Origin: Sternotherus odoratus
Lineage: Eukaryota > Chordata > Testudines > Kinosternidae
DNA length: 64,000 nucleotides
NCBI GenBank assembly: GCA_032164245.1
Contig: JAVMKO010000003.1
Span: 90,457,890-90,521,889, forward strand
Direction: 5' to 3'
The notes under the pieces were generated by a model, which saw nothing but the letters and a program-made list of their open reading frames with translations, searched no databases and was not told the origin of the DNA. Position 1 is the stretch's first letter, and every line of letters begins with the position of its first letter. The position numbers were made by a program, and so were the translations under genes. Positions 35,450 through 46,754 of the stretch are shown here, piece after piece.

Positions 35450-37672
35450 GATTTAAAAAAGGGGACCATAAAAATGGAAAGATAGTTGCATGGAAATTAA
35501 AAGATACAGTCCAAAAGTGAAATGCCTGTAAGTAGCCTGGAAACTGTTTAAAAACATCATAACACTGGTTAATATTAAATGTATACCCCCAAATAAAAAA
35601 AATTGTAAGAGAACCAAAAAAGTGCCATTGTGGCTGAACAGAAAAGTAAAATATGTGGTCAGAAGCAAGAAAACATCCTTTAAAAATTGGAGGTTAAATC
35701 CTACTGACAAAAATAGAAAGGAGCATAAATTCTGGCAAGTCGAGTGTAAAAGTGTAATTAGGTTGGCCAAAAAATAATCTGAAAAGCAACTAGTCAAAGA
35801 CTCAAAAATGAACAGCAAAAAAATTAAGTACATCAGAAGCAGGAAGGCTAAACAATCAGTGGACAATTGGGGTATTAAAGGAGAACTAAAGGAAGAGAAG
35901 ACCATTGCAGAGAAACCAAATGAATTCTTTCCTTCAGTCTTCATTGAAGAGGATGTGAGGGAGATTTCCACACCTGAAACATTCTTCTTAGGTGACAGAA
36001 ATGAGGAACTGCCCTTGACTGAAGTGTCAGTAGAGGTGGTTTTGGAACAAATTGATAAATTAAACAGTAATAAGTCACCAGAACAAGATGGTATTCATCC
36101 AGATGTTCTGAAGGAACTCAAATACGAAATTTTGAAACTAACAACTGTGGTATGTAACCTATCTAAATCAACTTCTTTGCAGATGACTGAAGGATAGCTA
36201 ATGTGACACCAATTTTTTAAAAAGACTCCAGAGGTGATCCTGGTAATTACAGGTTGTTAAGCCTAATTTTGGTACCAGGAAAATTTGTTGAAACTATAGT
36301 AAAGAACAGAATTATAAGACACGTAGATGAACACATTTTGTGAGGAATAGTCCACATGGCTTTTGTAAAGGGAAGTCATGCTTCACAAATCTATTAGAAT
36401 TCTCTGAGAGTGTCAACAAACATGTGAACAAGGGTGATCAGGTGGATACAGTATACTTTGACGAAGGTTTTCTGAAAGTCTAGGTCACTCACAAAAGGCT
36501 CTTAAGCAAAGTAAGCAGACATGGGATAATGGAATGTCCTCTCATGGATCAGTAACTGGTTAAAAGACAAAGCAAAGGTAGGAATAAATGGTCAGTTTTC
36601 AGAATGGAGAGAAGAAAATAGTGGTGTCCTACTGGAGTCTGTGTATTCAGTTCTGTTCCACATATTTGTAAATGATATGGAAAAGGGGGTAAACTCTTTG
36701 CAGAGGATACAAAATCATTCAAGATACTTAAGTCTAAAGCAGACTGTGAAGAGTTAAAAACTGATCTCACTAAACTAGGTGACTGCATAACAAAATGGCA
36801 GATGAAATTCAATGTTGATAAATGCAAAGTAATGCACATTGGAAAACATAATTCCAAGTATCCAAACAAAATGATGGGGTCTAAATTAGCTGTTACCACT
36901 CAAGAAAAAGATCTTGGAGTCATTGTGAATAGTTTTGAACATGTGCTCAATGGGCAGCAGCAGTCTAAAAAACTAACAGAATATTAGAAACCATTAGGAA
37001 AGGAAAAGATAAGAAGACATAAAATATCATAATGCCTTTGTATAAATCCATAGTATGCCCACACCTTGAATATAGTGTACAGTTCTGGTCATCCCCTCTC
37101 AAAAAAGATATGTTAGAATTGGAAAAGGTAGAGGGAAGGGCAACAGAAAGGATTAGGGGTATGAAACAGCTTCTGTATTAGGAGAAATTAAGAAGACTGA
37201 GACTTCTCGTCTTGGAAAAGAGACGACTAAAAGGGGATATGATAGAGGTCTGTGAAATCTTAACTGGTGTGGAGAAAATGAAAAATGTGGAAGCGTTTAT
37301 TCCTTCACATAACACAAGAACCAGGGGTGACACAATGAAATTAATAGGCAGCAGGTTTAAAACAAACAAAAGGAAGTACTCCTTCACAGAAGTCACAGTC
37401 AACCTGTGAAACTTGTTGCCAGGGGATGTTGTGAAGGCCAAAACTGTAACAGGATTTGAAAAAGAACTAGGTAAATTCATGGAGGATTAGCCAAGATGGT
37501 CACTAGCTTCTGTTTGCCGGACGCTGGGAGTGAATGAATAGCATCAGTGACTGACTGTTCTGTTCATTCTCTCTGAAACATCTGGCATTAGCCAGTGTCA
37601 CAAGACAGGATCTTTGGCTAGATGGACCTTTTATTAGCCTGACCCAATATGGCCATTATGTTCTTAGGTAAA
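35450..37672 (+). mobile_element. CR1 LINE, old, body to 3' end
   Basis: Reading along the + strand: the endonuclease-RT linker, RT blocks and the 3' UTR, ending 'gatggaccttttattagcct', 'gacccaatatggccattatg', 'ttctta'. The 5' end is truncated within ORF2. Many stops and frameshifts show age. Confidence 0.85.
35700..37000 (+). pseudogene. CR1 ORF2 (reverse transcriptase) pseudogene
   Basis: The longest open piece (35808-36197) contains LNSNKSPEQDGIHPDVLKEL, the conserved CR1 entry to the RT domain (consensus style NKSPGPDGIHPRVLKEL). Further on, NWLKDK near 36555, FVNDMEKG near 36670 and MKFNVDKCKVMHIG at 36802 mark the later RT region, but in different frames and with stops between them. 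The catalytic FxDD block cannot be read intact. It would have encoded the LINE polymerase; it is dead. Confidence 0.85.
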
Positions 37673-38719
37673 AATATTTTGACTAGAGCAATATTTGCTT
37701 TTAAGTATTCTAAAAACTGAAAGATTTTCATCTTCAGCTAGGTGGGAGCAGGGGGAATGATAATCTTTCTCTCCGCAGTATGGCAGATTTATCTGAAAAC
37801 AATGGGGCAAATTGCTCTATGCTTCTGGTACATCATCTTCCAAGCCATTTTTGTGTCCAACTGAGGAAGTCTATCTTGATATTTTTTTTCGCTTTGTATT
37901 TACAGAGGAAGTAAGTCAGTATATTGGACGGAGGTTTATTTCCACCTCCGCTTTTCTTTTTTATTCCCCAGTGCAGTCCATTGTTCAGTCACAGCTCCAG
38001 TAGAAGGCTTATTAAGAGTCATTCTTGCCTTGTGGCATCTCAATAGGGTGAAAGAGGCTGAAATGTTACCATTTATAGTAGGAAATATGAGTTGGATTAG
38101 CTGGCTCTGTGTCCCTTGACAATGAGGTAATCAAATTAAGCAAGGCTATGGGTTTAAATGTCTGTTTTGGATCTCTTATTCCCAGACCCCAAAATATAAG
38201 CTTCCTATAACATAACATAAATTCTGAACAAAAGTAAAACTGTCCCTTTCAGGCTATGTGGCTGGCAGACTATATTTATCGCGCTCATATAACAAAGTCT
38301 GAATTGGTTTTTATTGAGGTTTGTGGCAGTCGCATACAGCATCCATAACATAGTAGTCTCAAAAACTCCCTTTTCCTTGGATCCAAACTCAGCAGGGGGT
38401 CTCAATTCCGAAAGCTCCCCTTTCTTAGACAATTCAGCACTGGGTGTTCCTTTGGAGAAGTCCCTGGGGGTCGGACATACCTTTGAAGGTAGAACTTGAC
38501 TATGATAATCACAATGTTTTCTCCCTAAACTAATGACCTAGAAACTTTCCCCCAAAACTGGGTTCCTTGTCTTTCTCTACGTTGAGAGCAGAAACATCTG
38601 CTACAGTGCTGTGCTTCATTGGTAGGTTTTAACCATCTTCCTGCTAAGTTCTGTGTGGGCCCATATACCCCATTTCAAAATGCCTCTTAAGATTTTTGCC
38701 TGTTCTTTTAATCCCTCCC

Positions 38720-38744
38720 TCACCCCACCCCCACCCCCACCCCC
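38720..38744. repeat. Short C-rich (ccaccc)n tract
   Basis: About four units of a roughly 6-bp caccccc-type repeat. Confidence 0.8.
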
Positions 38745-38774
38745 AGTGAATTTAGTTCTGGTGAAAGGCACCAA

Positions 38775-38939
38775 TCTTGTTTAGCCTTCAAGGGAGAAAC
38801 CAATCAGGCTCTTTAATGAGTTTTGGTTATATACTGGATAGGCTACCAAGGGAGGTTGTGAAATCCCTGTCACTGGGGGGATAGCCTCAGCGCAGGCGGC
38901 TGACCTTTTGAGGTCTCTTCCAACCCTACATTTCAATGA
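38775..38939 (+). mobile_element. CR1 LINE 3' tail fragment
   Basis: 'gataggctaccaagggaggt', 'tgaccttttgaggtctcttc' and 'caaccctacatttcaatgac' form the 3' end of a CR1 copy with a worn final octamer. Confidence 0.7.
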
Positions 38940-40377
38940 CCAAAAATAAACTGGGGTAAAATGTGGTCAAAGGTCTGGGGTTGTGATCAGAGTCAAATCT
39001 GAAAGAGATTGCAAGTTGGGAAAATAAAGTAAAGAACATCAGGTCTGGAGACAAGTAAAGAAATAAAGAAATAAAGTAAAAAACATCTGATAGGTCTGTA
39101 GACAAGTCTTTTCTGCAGAAGCAGAGTGGACAGCAGCTGTGCATGCCTCTCCAAACTACTTTGCAAATGGGCTAAACTGACTCCATCAAACTCATTTAAT
39201 GTAGCCCATCAAGCAGAGGAATTTTTAATATATTAGAATCATTCTTCGAAAAGCCCTAACTTTTCACAACAGGGATGAAACCTCAGGATATGATTTTTAA
39301 TGAGTCACTGAAATTGGAATTTCTGTTTTTAATTAAAAACCCATGGATCAGCAGATTTTGTTGGCCCTTTTCCATTACATCTCTGAGCCAAAGTGTTACT
39401 GAGCAGTTTTTAATGGGACTCTGTGAACGTAGAAGATCGCGTTTCCATCTGAACACTTTGTACCAACTAGCACTGTGACTGAGCCATGAGATACTAAAAG
39501 GGAAAGAAAGAAGAGACCATAAGAGTTTCCTACAATATTTAGTTTTTCACTGTATTAGACAGCCCTTTGTATATAGACAGGGTGTCTGCTTTGCTGCTGA
39601 TCAGTTTCATCTTTCTCATGTACTGCACTGGAGAAACTCACATTCATGCTCTTTCACCACATCCTGCAGTAGGATGGTTAATAGTAACACAGACACAGAG
39701 CTGCTGCTGTTTCTGCATATAGGATCAAAAGATCATTGCCTGCTCCCCAGATTTTAACACTGGAGAGCACTAGGAGTCTGGTAGGGTGGGTATCAGGAAC
39801 TTGTGTGTGTGATTTCCCTGACTTTGGTGTAGATCTTTGATACACCTACAGGCAGGAAACAAGACAATCTATTCAGAAACTTTGTAGGGAGATACCCAAT
39901 GCAGTTAAGGAATTTACTTTGGTTGGGTAAAAGTGAGATGTTTCAAGTTCTCCCTTTAAGTCACCATTTAATTTGGATATTCGAGAAAACGAGACAGAAG
40001 AGCATGGTTCTTTCAGCTGTTTCAGCTTTGCTGTTTCATTTAACAAACCAGGCAAACTGTGGACAAGAAGGATAGTGTGGGTGTGTTTGTATCTTAAGTC
40101 TGCTGTTTCCTTTGAATTCCAAGGGACTCATCCGAGCCAGGCAAGTGCTCTTTCTTGCAGGGAAGCATGTTGCTTTCAAGTGTGGTTGCAATCAGAAAAG
40201 TAAAAGCACCTTTTTGCTCTACAATGCAGCTACACACAGAAGCTTCTGCAGATATTAATAGCTGAGACGAACACAAGTGGTTTTTCACTGGCAGTTCATA
40301 CATGCATCATGCTGGTGTGGGTCCAATTGCCAATCAACTTGTATGGCAGAGAACATCCTCCCTGATCCTATTTGTCA

Positions 40378-41005
40378 TTATATGGCAGTGGGGAAGACTT
40401 GGCAACAGGTGTGAGAGAGAAGCAGATGTTGTGTCATGGATTTATATAGTGACATTATGATATTTTCTGTGTTATTATCCAACCTTTTCTTAATGATTCC
40501 CAATATTCTGTTTGCTTTTTTGACTGCTGCTGCACATTGAGTGGATGTTTTCAAAGAACTACACACAATGACTCCAGGAATCTCTCTTGAGTGGTAATTA
40601 CTAATTTAGACCCTGTTATTTTGTTTGTATTGTTGGAATTCTGTTTTCCAATCTGCATTACTTTGCATTTATCAATCTTGAATTCCATCTGCTATTTTGT
40701 TTCCCAGTCACTCAGTTTTGTGTGATCCCTTTGTAACTCTTCAGTCTGCTTTGGACTTAGAAAATTCCTCAAGATAGTTATCATTTACAAATTTTTCCAC
40801 CTCACTTTTTCCCTTTTTCCAGATCATGTATGAATATGTTGAACAGTACAGACCCCGGGGAACACTGCTATGTGCCTCTCTCCATTCTGTAAACTGACCA
40901 TTTATTCACACCCTTTGTTTCCAGTCTTTTAACCAGTTACTGATCCATGAGAAGACCTTCCGTCTTGTTTGCTTTCCCAAACGCTATCATCAATCAGAAA
41001 AGGGC
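40378..41005 (-). mobile_element. CR1 LINE ORF2 fragment, minus strand
   Basis: On the minus strand, 40378-40566 encodes CAAAVKKANRILGIIKKR and IIMSLYKSM, the C-terminal part of a CR1 RT. Upstream on that strand (40617-41005) the complement includes the block between the RT active-site region and HFNKDKC-type motifs, broken by stops. Both ends are truncated. Confidence 0.8.
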
Positions 41006-42501
41006 AGGAGTGTCATCTCTTTTGTGTCTGAAGAGAGGCTGCCTTCTATTGTTTCCAGATTATTAATAGTAAAGTTGTGTGTTTTTTTTAATTTCTAAGC
41101 CAGTAGCTGACTTAGTTCTCTACCAGGTTTGTGCAGTTTACTTTTTAATCTCATTACTCCAAGACCAGTTTGTTTTTCAAGAACCATGTCTATTACTCAC
41201 TTGTATAGAAAGCCAATATCCCTGCTCTATAGAAATAGTTGCTTTCTTTTTATATAGGGCACCTAGAGTGTCAAATTTCTAATTATTTTACTTAAATATA
41301 TCTTAATAGTTTGATTTCATGTCTCTTCTGGAATAAAGGCTGGGCTCATTAAATCTCTAGACATGCTCTTGCCAAGTGTTAGAACATAAAGCAGGTGCAG
41401 ATTACAAACAAGACCCCCTCTGGATTTTATATGTATGCTTATTTGTCTTCTCCTAGGATTTGGAAAGTCTGGGGAAGAAAAGGGAAGGTTACACAATCAC
41501 ATTGTTCTCTTTTGTATGCTAACTGATGTGACTTCTGTGCTCTGCAAAGATACTGTCTTATTTTATAACTCCTGGAGACTGAAATCTTCTGCTCATCTAA
41601 AGTGGGGAATACAGCAAGGAGATAGCAGTGCATAGCTCCCTATCCTGCTCTATAAATGACTTGAAAGAATCATCACTATGATGATATGGCATAATTCCCT
41701 CTCCAGGCACCTTTGCTGAGACTGCCAACTGGTACCAGTTGTCATGATCTGTTCTTTTTTTGTTTGTTTTGTTTGGGTTTTAGGGAAAGAGTATTGTGAC
41801 AGAAAGTATATATACAACATACCCACGAGGCTTGAAACCACTAATAAACATCACTGGATATTTTCTCTAGGTATAAGTTAAATTAAGTCATCATTATCGT
41901 TGACTGAGTTGTTTGTACTTTGTTTCAGCTTTGATAAGGAAGAGCTGTCTGCCATCCAGAAATCTGATTTGCTAGCACAGACTCCTAATGGGATTATCTG
42001 GTTCCATTTGAAGAGAGTCCCCCTTTTAACCATGCCATGTGCCTGTAGCTTCCCATACTGCTTGGTTCCCTTGTCGATCTCAGCAAAGATAGCAAGGAAT
42101 GAATAGGCCTAGAAAATAAACGGCTCCTTCATTCCTACAAGGGGTGCCCGCCGCCACGTTATCAGTGGGGAAACAAGCACTGTTGCTATCCCAGTTGTAC
42201 TTGCCCTTTGAATAAACAGAGGTCTTCACTCTGCAGGGTGGTCAACTCAGCACCTCTCACCAGCACTAAATTAACCCACCCACTTATTTTCTTTGTAAAG
42301 CATGTCAGTAGATCGGGACTAACTCCATCTACTGTAAGGCCATTGCTTAGAAAAGCTTCCTACTTGATTTCTACTGTTATCTATCTTATGCTAATGCATT
42401 TCTTAATAAGGGGAAATAGAGGCCCCACAGAAAATAGTTCCAGTGAGTACCAAAGGTGCTTTTGCTGTTTTCATTCACAAAGGATGTGTTTCATTTTACT
42501 A

Positions 42502-42638
42502 CCGTGTTTCCCCGAAAATAAGACAATGTCTTATATTAATTTTTGCTCCCAAAATTACATTACATTATATTACAGTGAGAGGCAAAACTGGAAGTACGTC
42601 TTATTTTCGGGGGATGTCTTACTTTCGGGGAAACAGGG
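42502..42638. mobile_element. MITE flanked by TA ('ccgtgtttccccgaaaataa')
   Basis: Inverted termini ccgtgtttccccgaaaataa and ttactttcggggaaacaggg, with TA on each side (42500-42501 and 42639-42640), as expected for Tc1/mariner-type insertion. 137 bp, with no coding sequence. The inner repeat 'gtcttattttcgggggatg' doubles the right arm. Confidence 0.75.
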
Positions 42639-43132
42639 TATATAGCTTAATGGGCCTAAGATTTAAAAGAATGTCAAGCATTAATTTTTGCATCTGGCTA
42701 CTGCCAGAGATAGGATACTGGACTAGTTGGACCACAGAGCTGATCCTATGTGATCCAATTCCTATGTACCTTTTTCCAATTTATAATTAAATTACTATTT
42801 AAAGAGGTTCCAAACTGTTAAATCAGGAATTATGCATGCACCTGCCCTGCTTTTATAAAACTGTTGGGAATAAAAACATGGTCAAATAAAAGGCTACTGT
42901 TAGAACTGGCTCTTAGCATTACAATTACTATTATATTGGTTGATAAATATAAAGAAGTTGAAAGATTACAGTATAATTTCTTTAAAACCAATTCCATCCC
43001 AAAAATCTAAGAAAAATGACAGTCAATCTGTTATGCTGCACTATGTAACAGCATTCTAATGATTAAGACCACTGATACTTTCCAAATGTAGCAATTCTTT
43101 AAAAATTTCTACTGATTTTAGTCTTGTTACAG

Positions 43133-43443
43133 ATGGATTCCTGAAACCTTCAACTCCTTGCCTGAGGAGGTTGTGAAGGCTAGGACTATAACTGGATTTA
43201 AAAGAGAACTAGATCAATTCATGGAGGTTAAGTCCATTAATGACTATTAACCAGAATGGGTAAGAAATGGTCTCCCTAGTCTCTGTCAGAGGGGGGTGAT
43301 GGATGGCAGGAGATAGATCACTTGATCATTACCTGTTAGATTCACGTCCTCTGGGGCACTTGGCATTGGCCACTGTCAGCAGACAGGACACTGGGCTGGA
43401 TGGACCTTTGATCTGACCCAGTACAGCCATTCTTATGTTCTTA
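43133..43443 (+). mobile_element. CR1 LINE 3' end
   Basis: From 'gattcctgaaaccttcaact', through 'gatcaattcatggaggttaa' and 'ggcactggccactgtcagc'-like sequence, to 'ggctggatggacctttgatc', 'tgacccagtacagccattct', 'tatgttctt'. This is the well-known CR1 3' UTR. Confidence 0.85.
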
Positions 43444-44204
43444 ACCCGTTGTTCAATTTGTTATTGCTAATAACACTACATTATAACTAAGAAAAAATAC
43501 CCAACTCTTTATGTTGTCATATAGTCAGTTAAACTAACTGGAAATAAATTAAAAGCCAGTGAATATTCACAATCTGTATTTATCATTAGCAAAGGGGAGA
43601 ACATGAGGAATATTTATCATTTGTAATTATTTCAGGCACTATAGTGTACGAGGTGATATTGAAATATATAGATTGATAACTTTAATGTTTTGAAAAATGA
43701 TTTTGTCCTAGAGAGTATGAACTTTCAGGCATTAGAGCTAGCACATCTTTGTCTCCAACAAATGGAGACTTCTAAGTTTATGCAAGAAGTTTTTCTCCAT
43801 GAAAAGCTGGAGGGTGAAAGTGGATGTCTGTGTTGTACTGTCTATTGAAGAGCTTATGGTCCCTCCAGGGCTTGCATGATCTTTGAAGTAGTGGAAGCTG
43901 AGCATGCTTTTGGATGAAGAGTTTTTTGTTTTTACATTGTACTGTACTTAGTCCAGTTTCAATACAGGTTTGTTAGTTCTAGCATGCTCTAATGGGATTT
44001 AATGCCTCTGCATCTCCTTATAGTATTGGCAATGCTTAAAAATAGTTATAACAAAGAAAGAATCTATAACTGTCAAGACTAGCTTTATTGTCCTAGCACT
44101 GAATTCCCAGATTACATGTAGCACACAGGACCTCATCCTATAATGTGCTGAGTACCCTCATCTCCCACTGACCTCACAGGCTCAGCAGCTCACAATTAGG
44201 TCAG

Positions 44205-44470
44205 AGGGTACATCTATACTACCCACCGGGTTGGTGGGTAGTGTTCGATGTATCAAGGATTGATTATCGCGTCTCATCAAGACGCAATACATCGATCCCT
44301 GAACGCGCTCCCCGTGACTCCGGAACTCCAGCTCTACAAGAAGAGTAAGCAGAGTCAATGGGGGAGCCGCCGTGGTCAACTCGCCGCAGTGAGGACAGCC
44401 AGGTAAGTCAAACTAAGATACTTCAACTTCAGCTATGCAAATAGCTAGTGCAGCACAGGCCCTAGTGAGG
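44205..44470. mobile_element. Palindromic MITE
   Basis: The left end gggtacatctatactaccca is followed by a foldback, 'cgatgtatcaaggattgatt' against 'gcaatacatcgatccctg', with centre 'cgcgtctcatcaagacg'. Related to 2026-2262. The right end is worn. Confidence 0.6.
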
Positions 44471-45113
44471 TTGGCTAAAGAACTACAGTGTAACAAAAGA
44501 CCTGACCTTTCCCCAAACATAAGGCCAACTTTATTGCCTCACGGGTGTAGTAATCTACGGCAACATTAACAAGAGAAACACAGATCAACATTTTAGGTTC
44601 CAGTGAGCAATTCAGTGTTTAAAAGTTGTGTGAGTACTGTGTGGTGATGATCACATAGCAGGAATTACGTAGTCAAAGATTTGTTAATACCTGGCTTTTG
44701 AAAAAATGGTTATTTTTTTCCCTTTCAGTCTGAAATTTTCCAGAGCATTTCTAAAACTTACAAGAGATGCCTATTTGGGTGTAGGGTTAAAAATAAATCC
44801 ATTGTTTTGCCATTACAGATTACCATGGTGGCCATCTCCATGCTGTGATCAGAAACTGCCTCGCTATTTGTAGGTTTATGCACTATTGTGGCTTTCAAGG
44901 CTCTAGTGCAGGGGTAGGCAACCTATGGCATGTGTGCCAAAGGCGGCACGCAAGCTGATTTTCAGTGGCACTCACACTGCCCAGGTCCTGACCACGGTCT
45001 GGGAGGCTCTGCATTTTAATTTAATTTTAAATGAAGCTTCTTAAATATTTTAAAAACCTTATTTACTTTACATACAACAATAGTTTAGTTCTATATTGTA
45101 AACTTCTAGATAG

Positions 45114-45118
45114 GAGAC
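45114..45118. repeat. Target-site duplication GAGAC, left
   Basis: 5-bp direct repeat directly before the TG of the 5' LTR. The uninterrupted hAT copy at 5535 shows a single 'agagacc' at this position. Confidence 0.9.
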
Positions 45119-45127
45119 TGTAAAGGG

Positions 45128-45772
45128 GTGGTGTGGCCCCCTGCTGGCCGGGAGGGAGATAACCCCTGGCAAGAGCCGGAAGGGGCAGAGCCAGGCCCCG
45201 TTAAGCCCCGCCCCCGGAAGGTCAGGGGCCGACCCGGAAGTAGAAAAGCCCTGCCTCAGAGCTCAGTTGGGAGGCAGACACCAGGGAGACCAGACGCTCC
45301 GGGGCGGGCTGCGGCCCGAGAGCTGCCGAGCCCGCCGCTTCCCCGCTATTGGGAGCAGCCGCCAGCGTTGCCGCCTGCCAGGTACCCCGGGGAGCCGCTG
45401 AGCCAGCCGCCAGCCCGCTACTGGGAGGAGCTGCCAAGGCTGCCGTCCGCCCACTATCCGGAGGAGCCGCTGAGCCAGCCGCCAGCCCGCTACTGGGAGG
45501 AGCTGCCGAAGCTGCCATCCGCCCACTACCCGGAGGAACCGCTGGACCTGCCGTCCGCCTATTACCCAGAGGAGCCGCCAACAGACTCGGCCTGCTATCC
45601 GGAGGAAGACTTGCCAGACCTGCCGCCCGACAGCGACTCTGAGGAGCCCATGAACCTGGGGCCTTCGGAGGACCCGGAGACGGCCCAGGTACCCTGGGAG
45701 GGGGAGTGGGGAAGTAGCCCGGGGGAAGGCCCTGAGCCAATGTCAGTGTGTTGCGGTCAGGATCCCCACTGA
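45128..45772 (+). CDS. LTR-encoded 214-aa proline-rich repeat ORF, hypothetical
   Basis: Opens 9 bp into the 5' LTR (MVWPPAGREGDNPW) and stays open for 214 codons. Residues of about 75-170 consist of 12-residue repeats of the form ARYWEELPRLPS / AHYPEEPLSQPP, with Y, EE, P and L at fixed places. The C-terminal part is acidic ([19 protein letters not shown]). There is no signal peptide or membrane segment. I know of no matching family. Repeats in a multiple of three keep the frame open, but the GC-rich sequence also favours chance ORFs (a 172-codon ORF exists on the other strand). The start is the first ATG in the LTR; expression is unproven. The 3' LTR copy has lost nearly all of it. Confidence 0.35.
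   Translation: MVWPPAGREGDNPWQEPEGAEPGPVKPRPRKVRGRPGSRKALPQSSVGRQTPGRPDAPGRAAARELPSPPLPRYWEQPPALPPARYPGEPLSQPPARYWEELPRLPSAHYPEEPLSQPPARYWEELPKLPSAHYPEEPLDLPSAYYPEEPPTDSACYPEEDLPDLPPDSDSEEPMNLGPSEDPETAQVPWEGEWGSSPGEGPEPMSVCCGQDPH
45330..45615 (+). repeat. 36-bp tandem repeat in the LTR ORF
   Basis: About eight diverged units of 36 bp (12 codons), forming a 72-bp higher-order unit 'gagccgctgagccagccgcc' ... 'tactgggaggagctgcc' seen twice almost unchanged (near 45393 and 45465). Confidence 0.8.
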
Positions 45773-45992
45773 CTGCAGCGAGCCTTCCACTGCTAGGGCC
45801 CCGGGCTGGGGCGCAGTGGAAGTGGGTGGGCCTGCGCCCCCCCCCCCTGCCACCCCATTGGTGGGTGGTAGTCTCCCCCCCCCCCTCACACCGATACCGG
45901 GTCTACCGGCTCCTGAGTTATTGTTCAGCCCCTGCTTAAGGGTCTGAACCCCCTTGACCCCTTATACTTGTTGTTGTTTGCCCTGACTCAGG

Positions 45993-46495
45993 GCCCAGAC
46001 TCATTGAACAGTGCTCAGCCCTGCCGGAGGGTCTGAGCCCCCAGACTCATTGAACAGTGCTCAGCCCCGCCTGAGGGCCTGAGCCCCTAGCTATTGAACA
46101 GTGCTCAGCCCTGCCTGAGGGCCTGAGCCCCTAGCTATTGAACAGTGCTCAGCCCTGCCTGAGGGCCTGAGCCCCTAGCTATTGAACAGTGCTCAGCCCT
46201 GCCTGAGGGCCTGAGCCCCTAGCTATTGAACAGTGCTCAGCCCTGCCTGAGGGCCTGAGCCCCTAGCTATTGAACAGTGCTCAGCCCTGCCTGAGGGCCT
46301 GAGCCCCTAGCTATTGAACAGTGCTCAGCCCTGCCTGAGGGCCTGAGCCCCTAGCTATTGACCAGTGCTCAGCCCTGCCTGAGGGCCTGAGCCCCTAGCT
46401 ATTGAACAGTGCTCAGCCCTGCCTGAGGGCCTGAGCCCCTAGCTATCGAACCGTGCTCAGCCCTGCCTGAGGGCCTGAGCCCCCTGACAGTGCTC
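45993..46495 (+). repeat. 44-bp minisatellite in the 5' LTR
   Basis: Unit: ctattgaacagtgctcagcc then ctgcctgagggcctgagccc and ctag. Nine units start at 46091, 46135, 46179, 46223, 46267, 46311, 46355, 46399 and 46443. Two diverged units lie upstream (actcattgaacag) and a partial one downstream. The unit at 46355 has 'gaccag' in place of 'gaacag'; the last has 'ctatcgaaccg'. Confidence 0.95.
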
Positions 46496-46681
46496 GGCCC
46501 TACCGGAGGGTCTGAGCCCTAACGTGGACCCACTGCGGCTCCCGCCCGGCGTGAGGGTGGGAGCTAGGACCCTGCGGCCCCGCTAATTCCCCTCAGGGCC
46601 GCACGGTCGCGTAGGGAAGGGTAGGACTTGCCCGCCGGACCGGCGGAAGGGGCGGAGACCCAGTTACCTACCCTTACATCT

Positions 46682-46699
46682 TGGTGGAGAATGCGGGCA
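46682..46699 (+). promoter_or_regulatory. Primer-binding site, tRNA-Ala type
   Basis: tggtggagaatgcgggca starts 3 nt after the 5' LTR end. Its complement is the 3' end of vertebrate tRNA-Ala(AGC) including CCA, as I remember it (ATGCCCGCATTCTCCACCA style). The match continues after one mismatch with cgat. This is where minus-strand reverse transcription would start. Confidence 0.7.
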
Positions 46700-46754
46700 G
46701 CGATTCCCTGATCCCTGAGAGAAGGGATCTGAGGAGGAGCGTGCCCAGGACATA

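Larger units (their letters stand above)
45119..46678 (+). repeat. 5' LTR (1560 bp, complete)
   Basis: Runs from tgtaaagggg to cccttaca. Its last 1048 bp (45631-46678) pair with the whole 3' LTR copy. It contains a 214-codon ORF built on 12-residue repeats in its first half and a 44-bp minisatellite in its second half. No clear TATA box or AATAAA signal stands out, apart from cttatactt near 45960. Confidence 0.9.

Noticed and set aside
35453..35971. 172-codon ORF on the minus strand
   Set aside because: Opposite strand of a decayed CR1 body. The hydrophobic translation is the antisense of A-rich CR1 sequence.
45222..45740. 172-codon ORF on the minus strand of the LTR
   Set aside because: Antisense reading of the same 36-bp repeat. 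The plus-strand frame shows the more regular residue pattern.
45993..46495. Possible CRISPR-like array
   Set aside because: The 44-bp units are contiguous with no variable spacers, and the locus is an LTR in vertebrate DNA.
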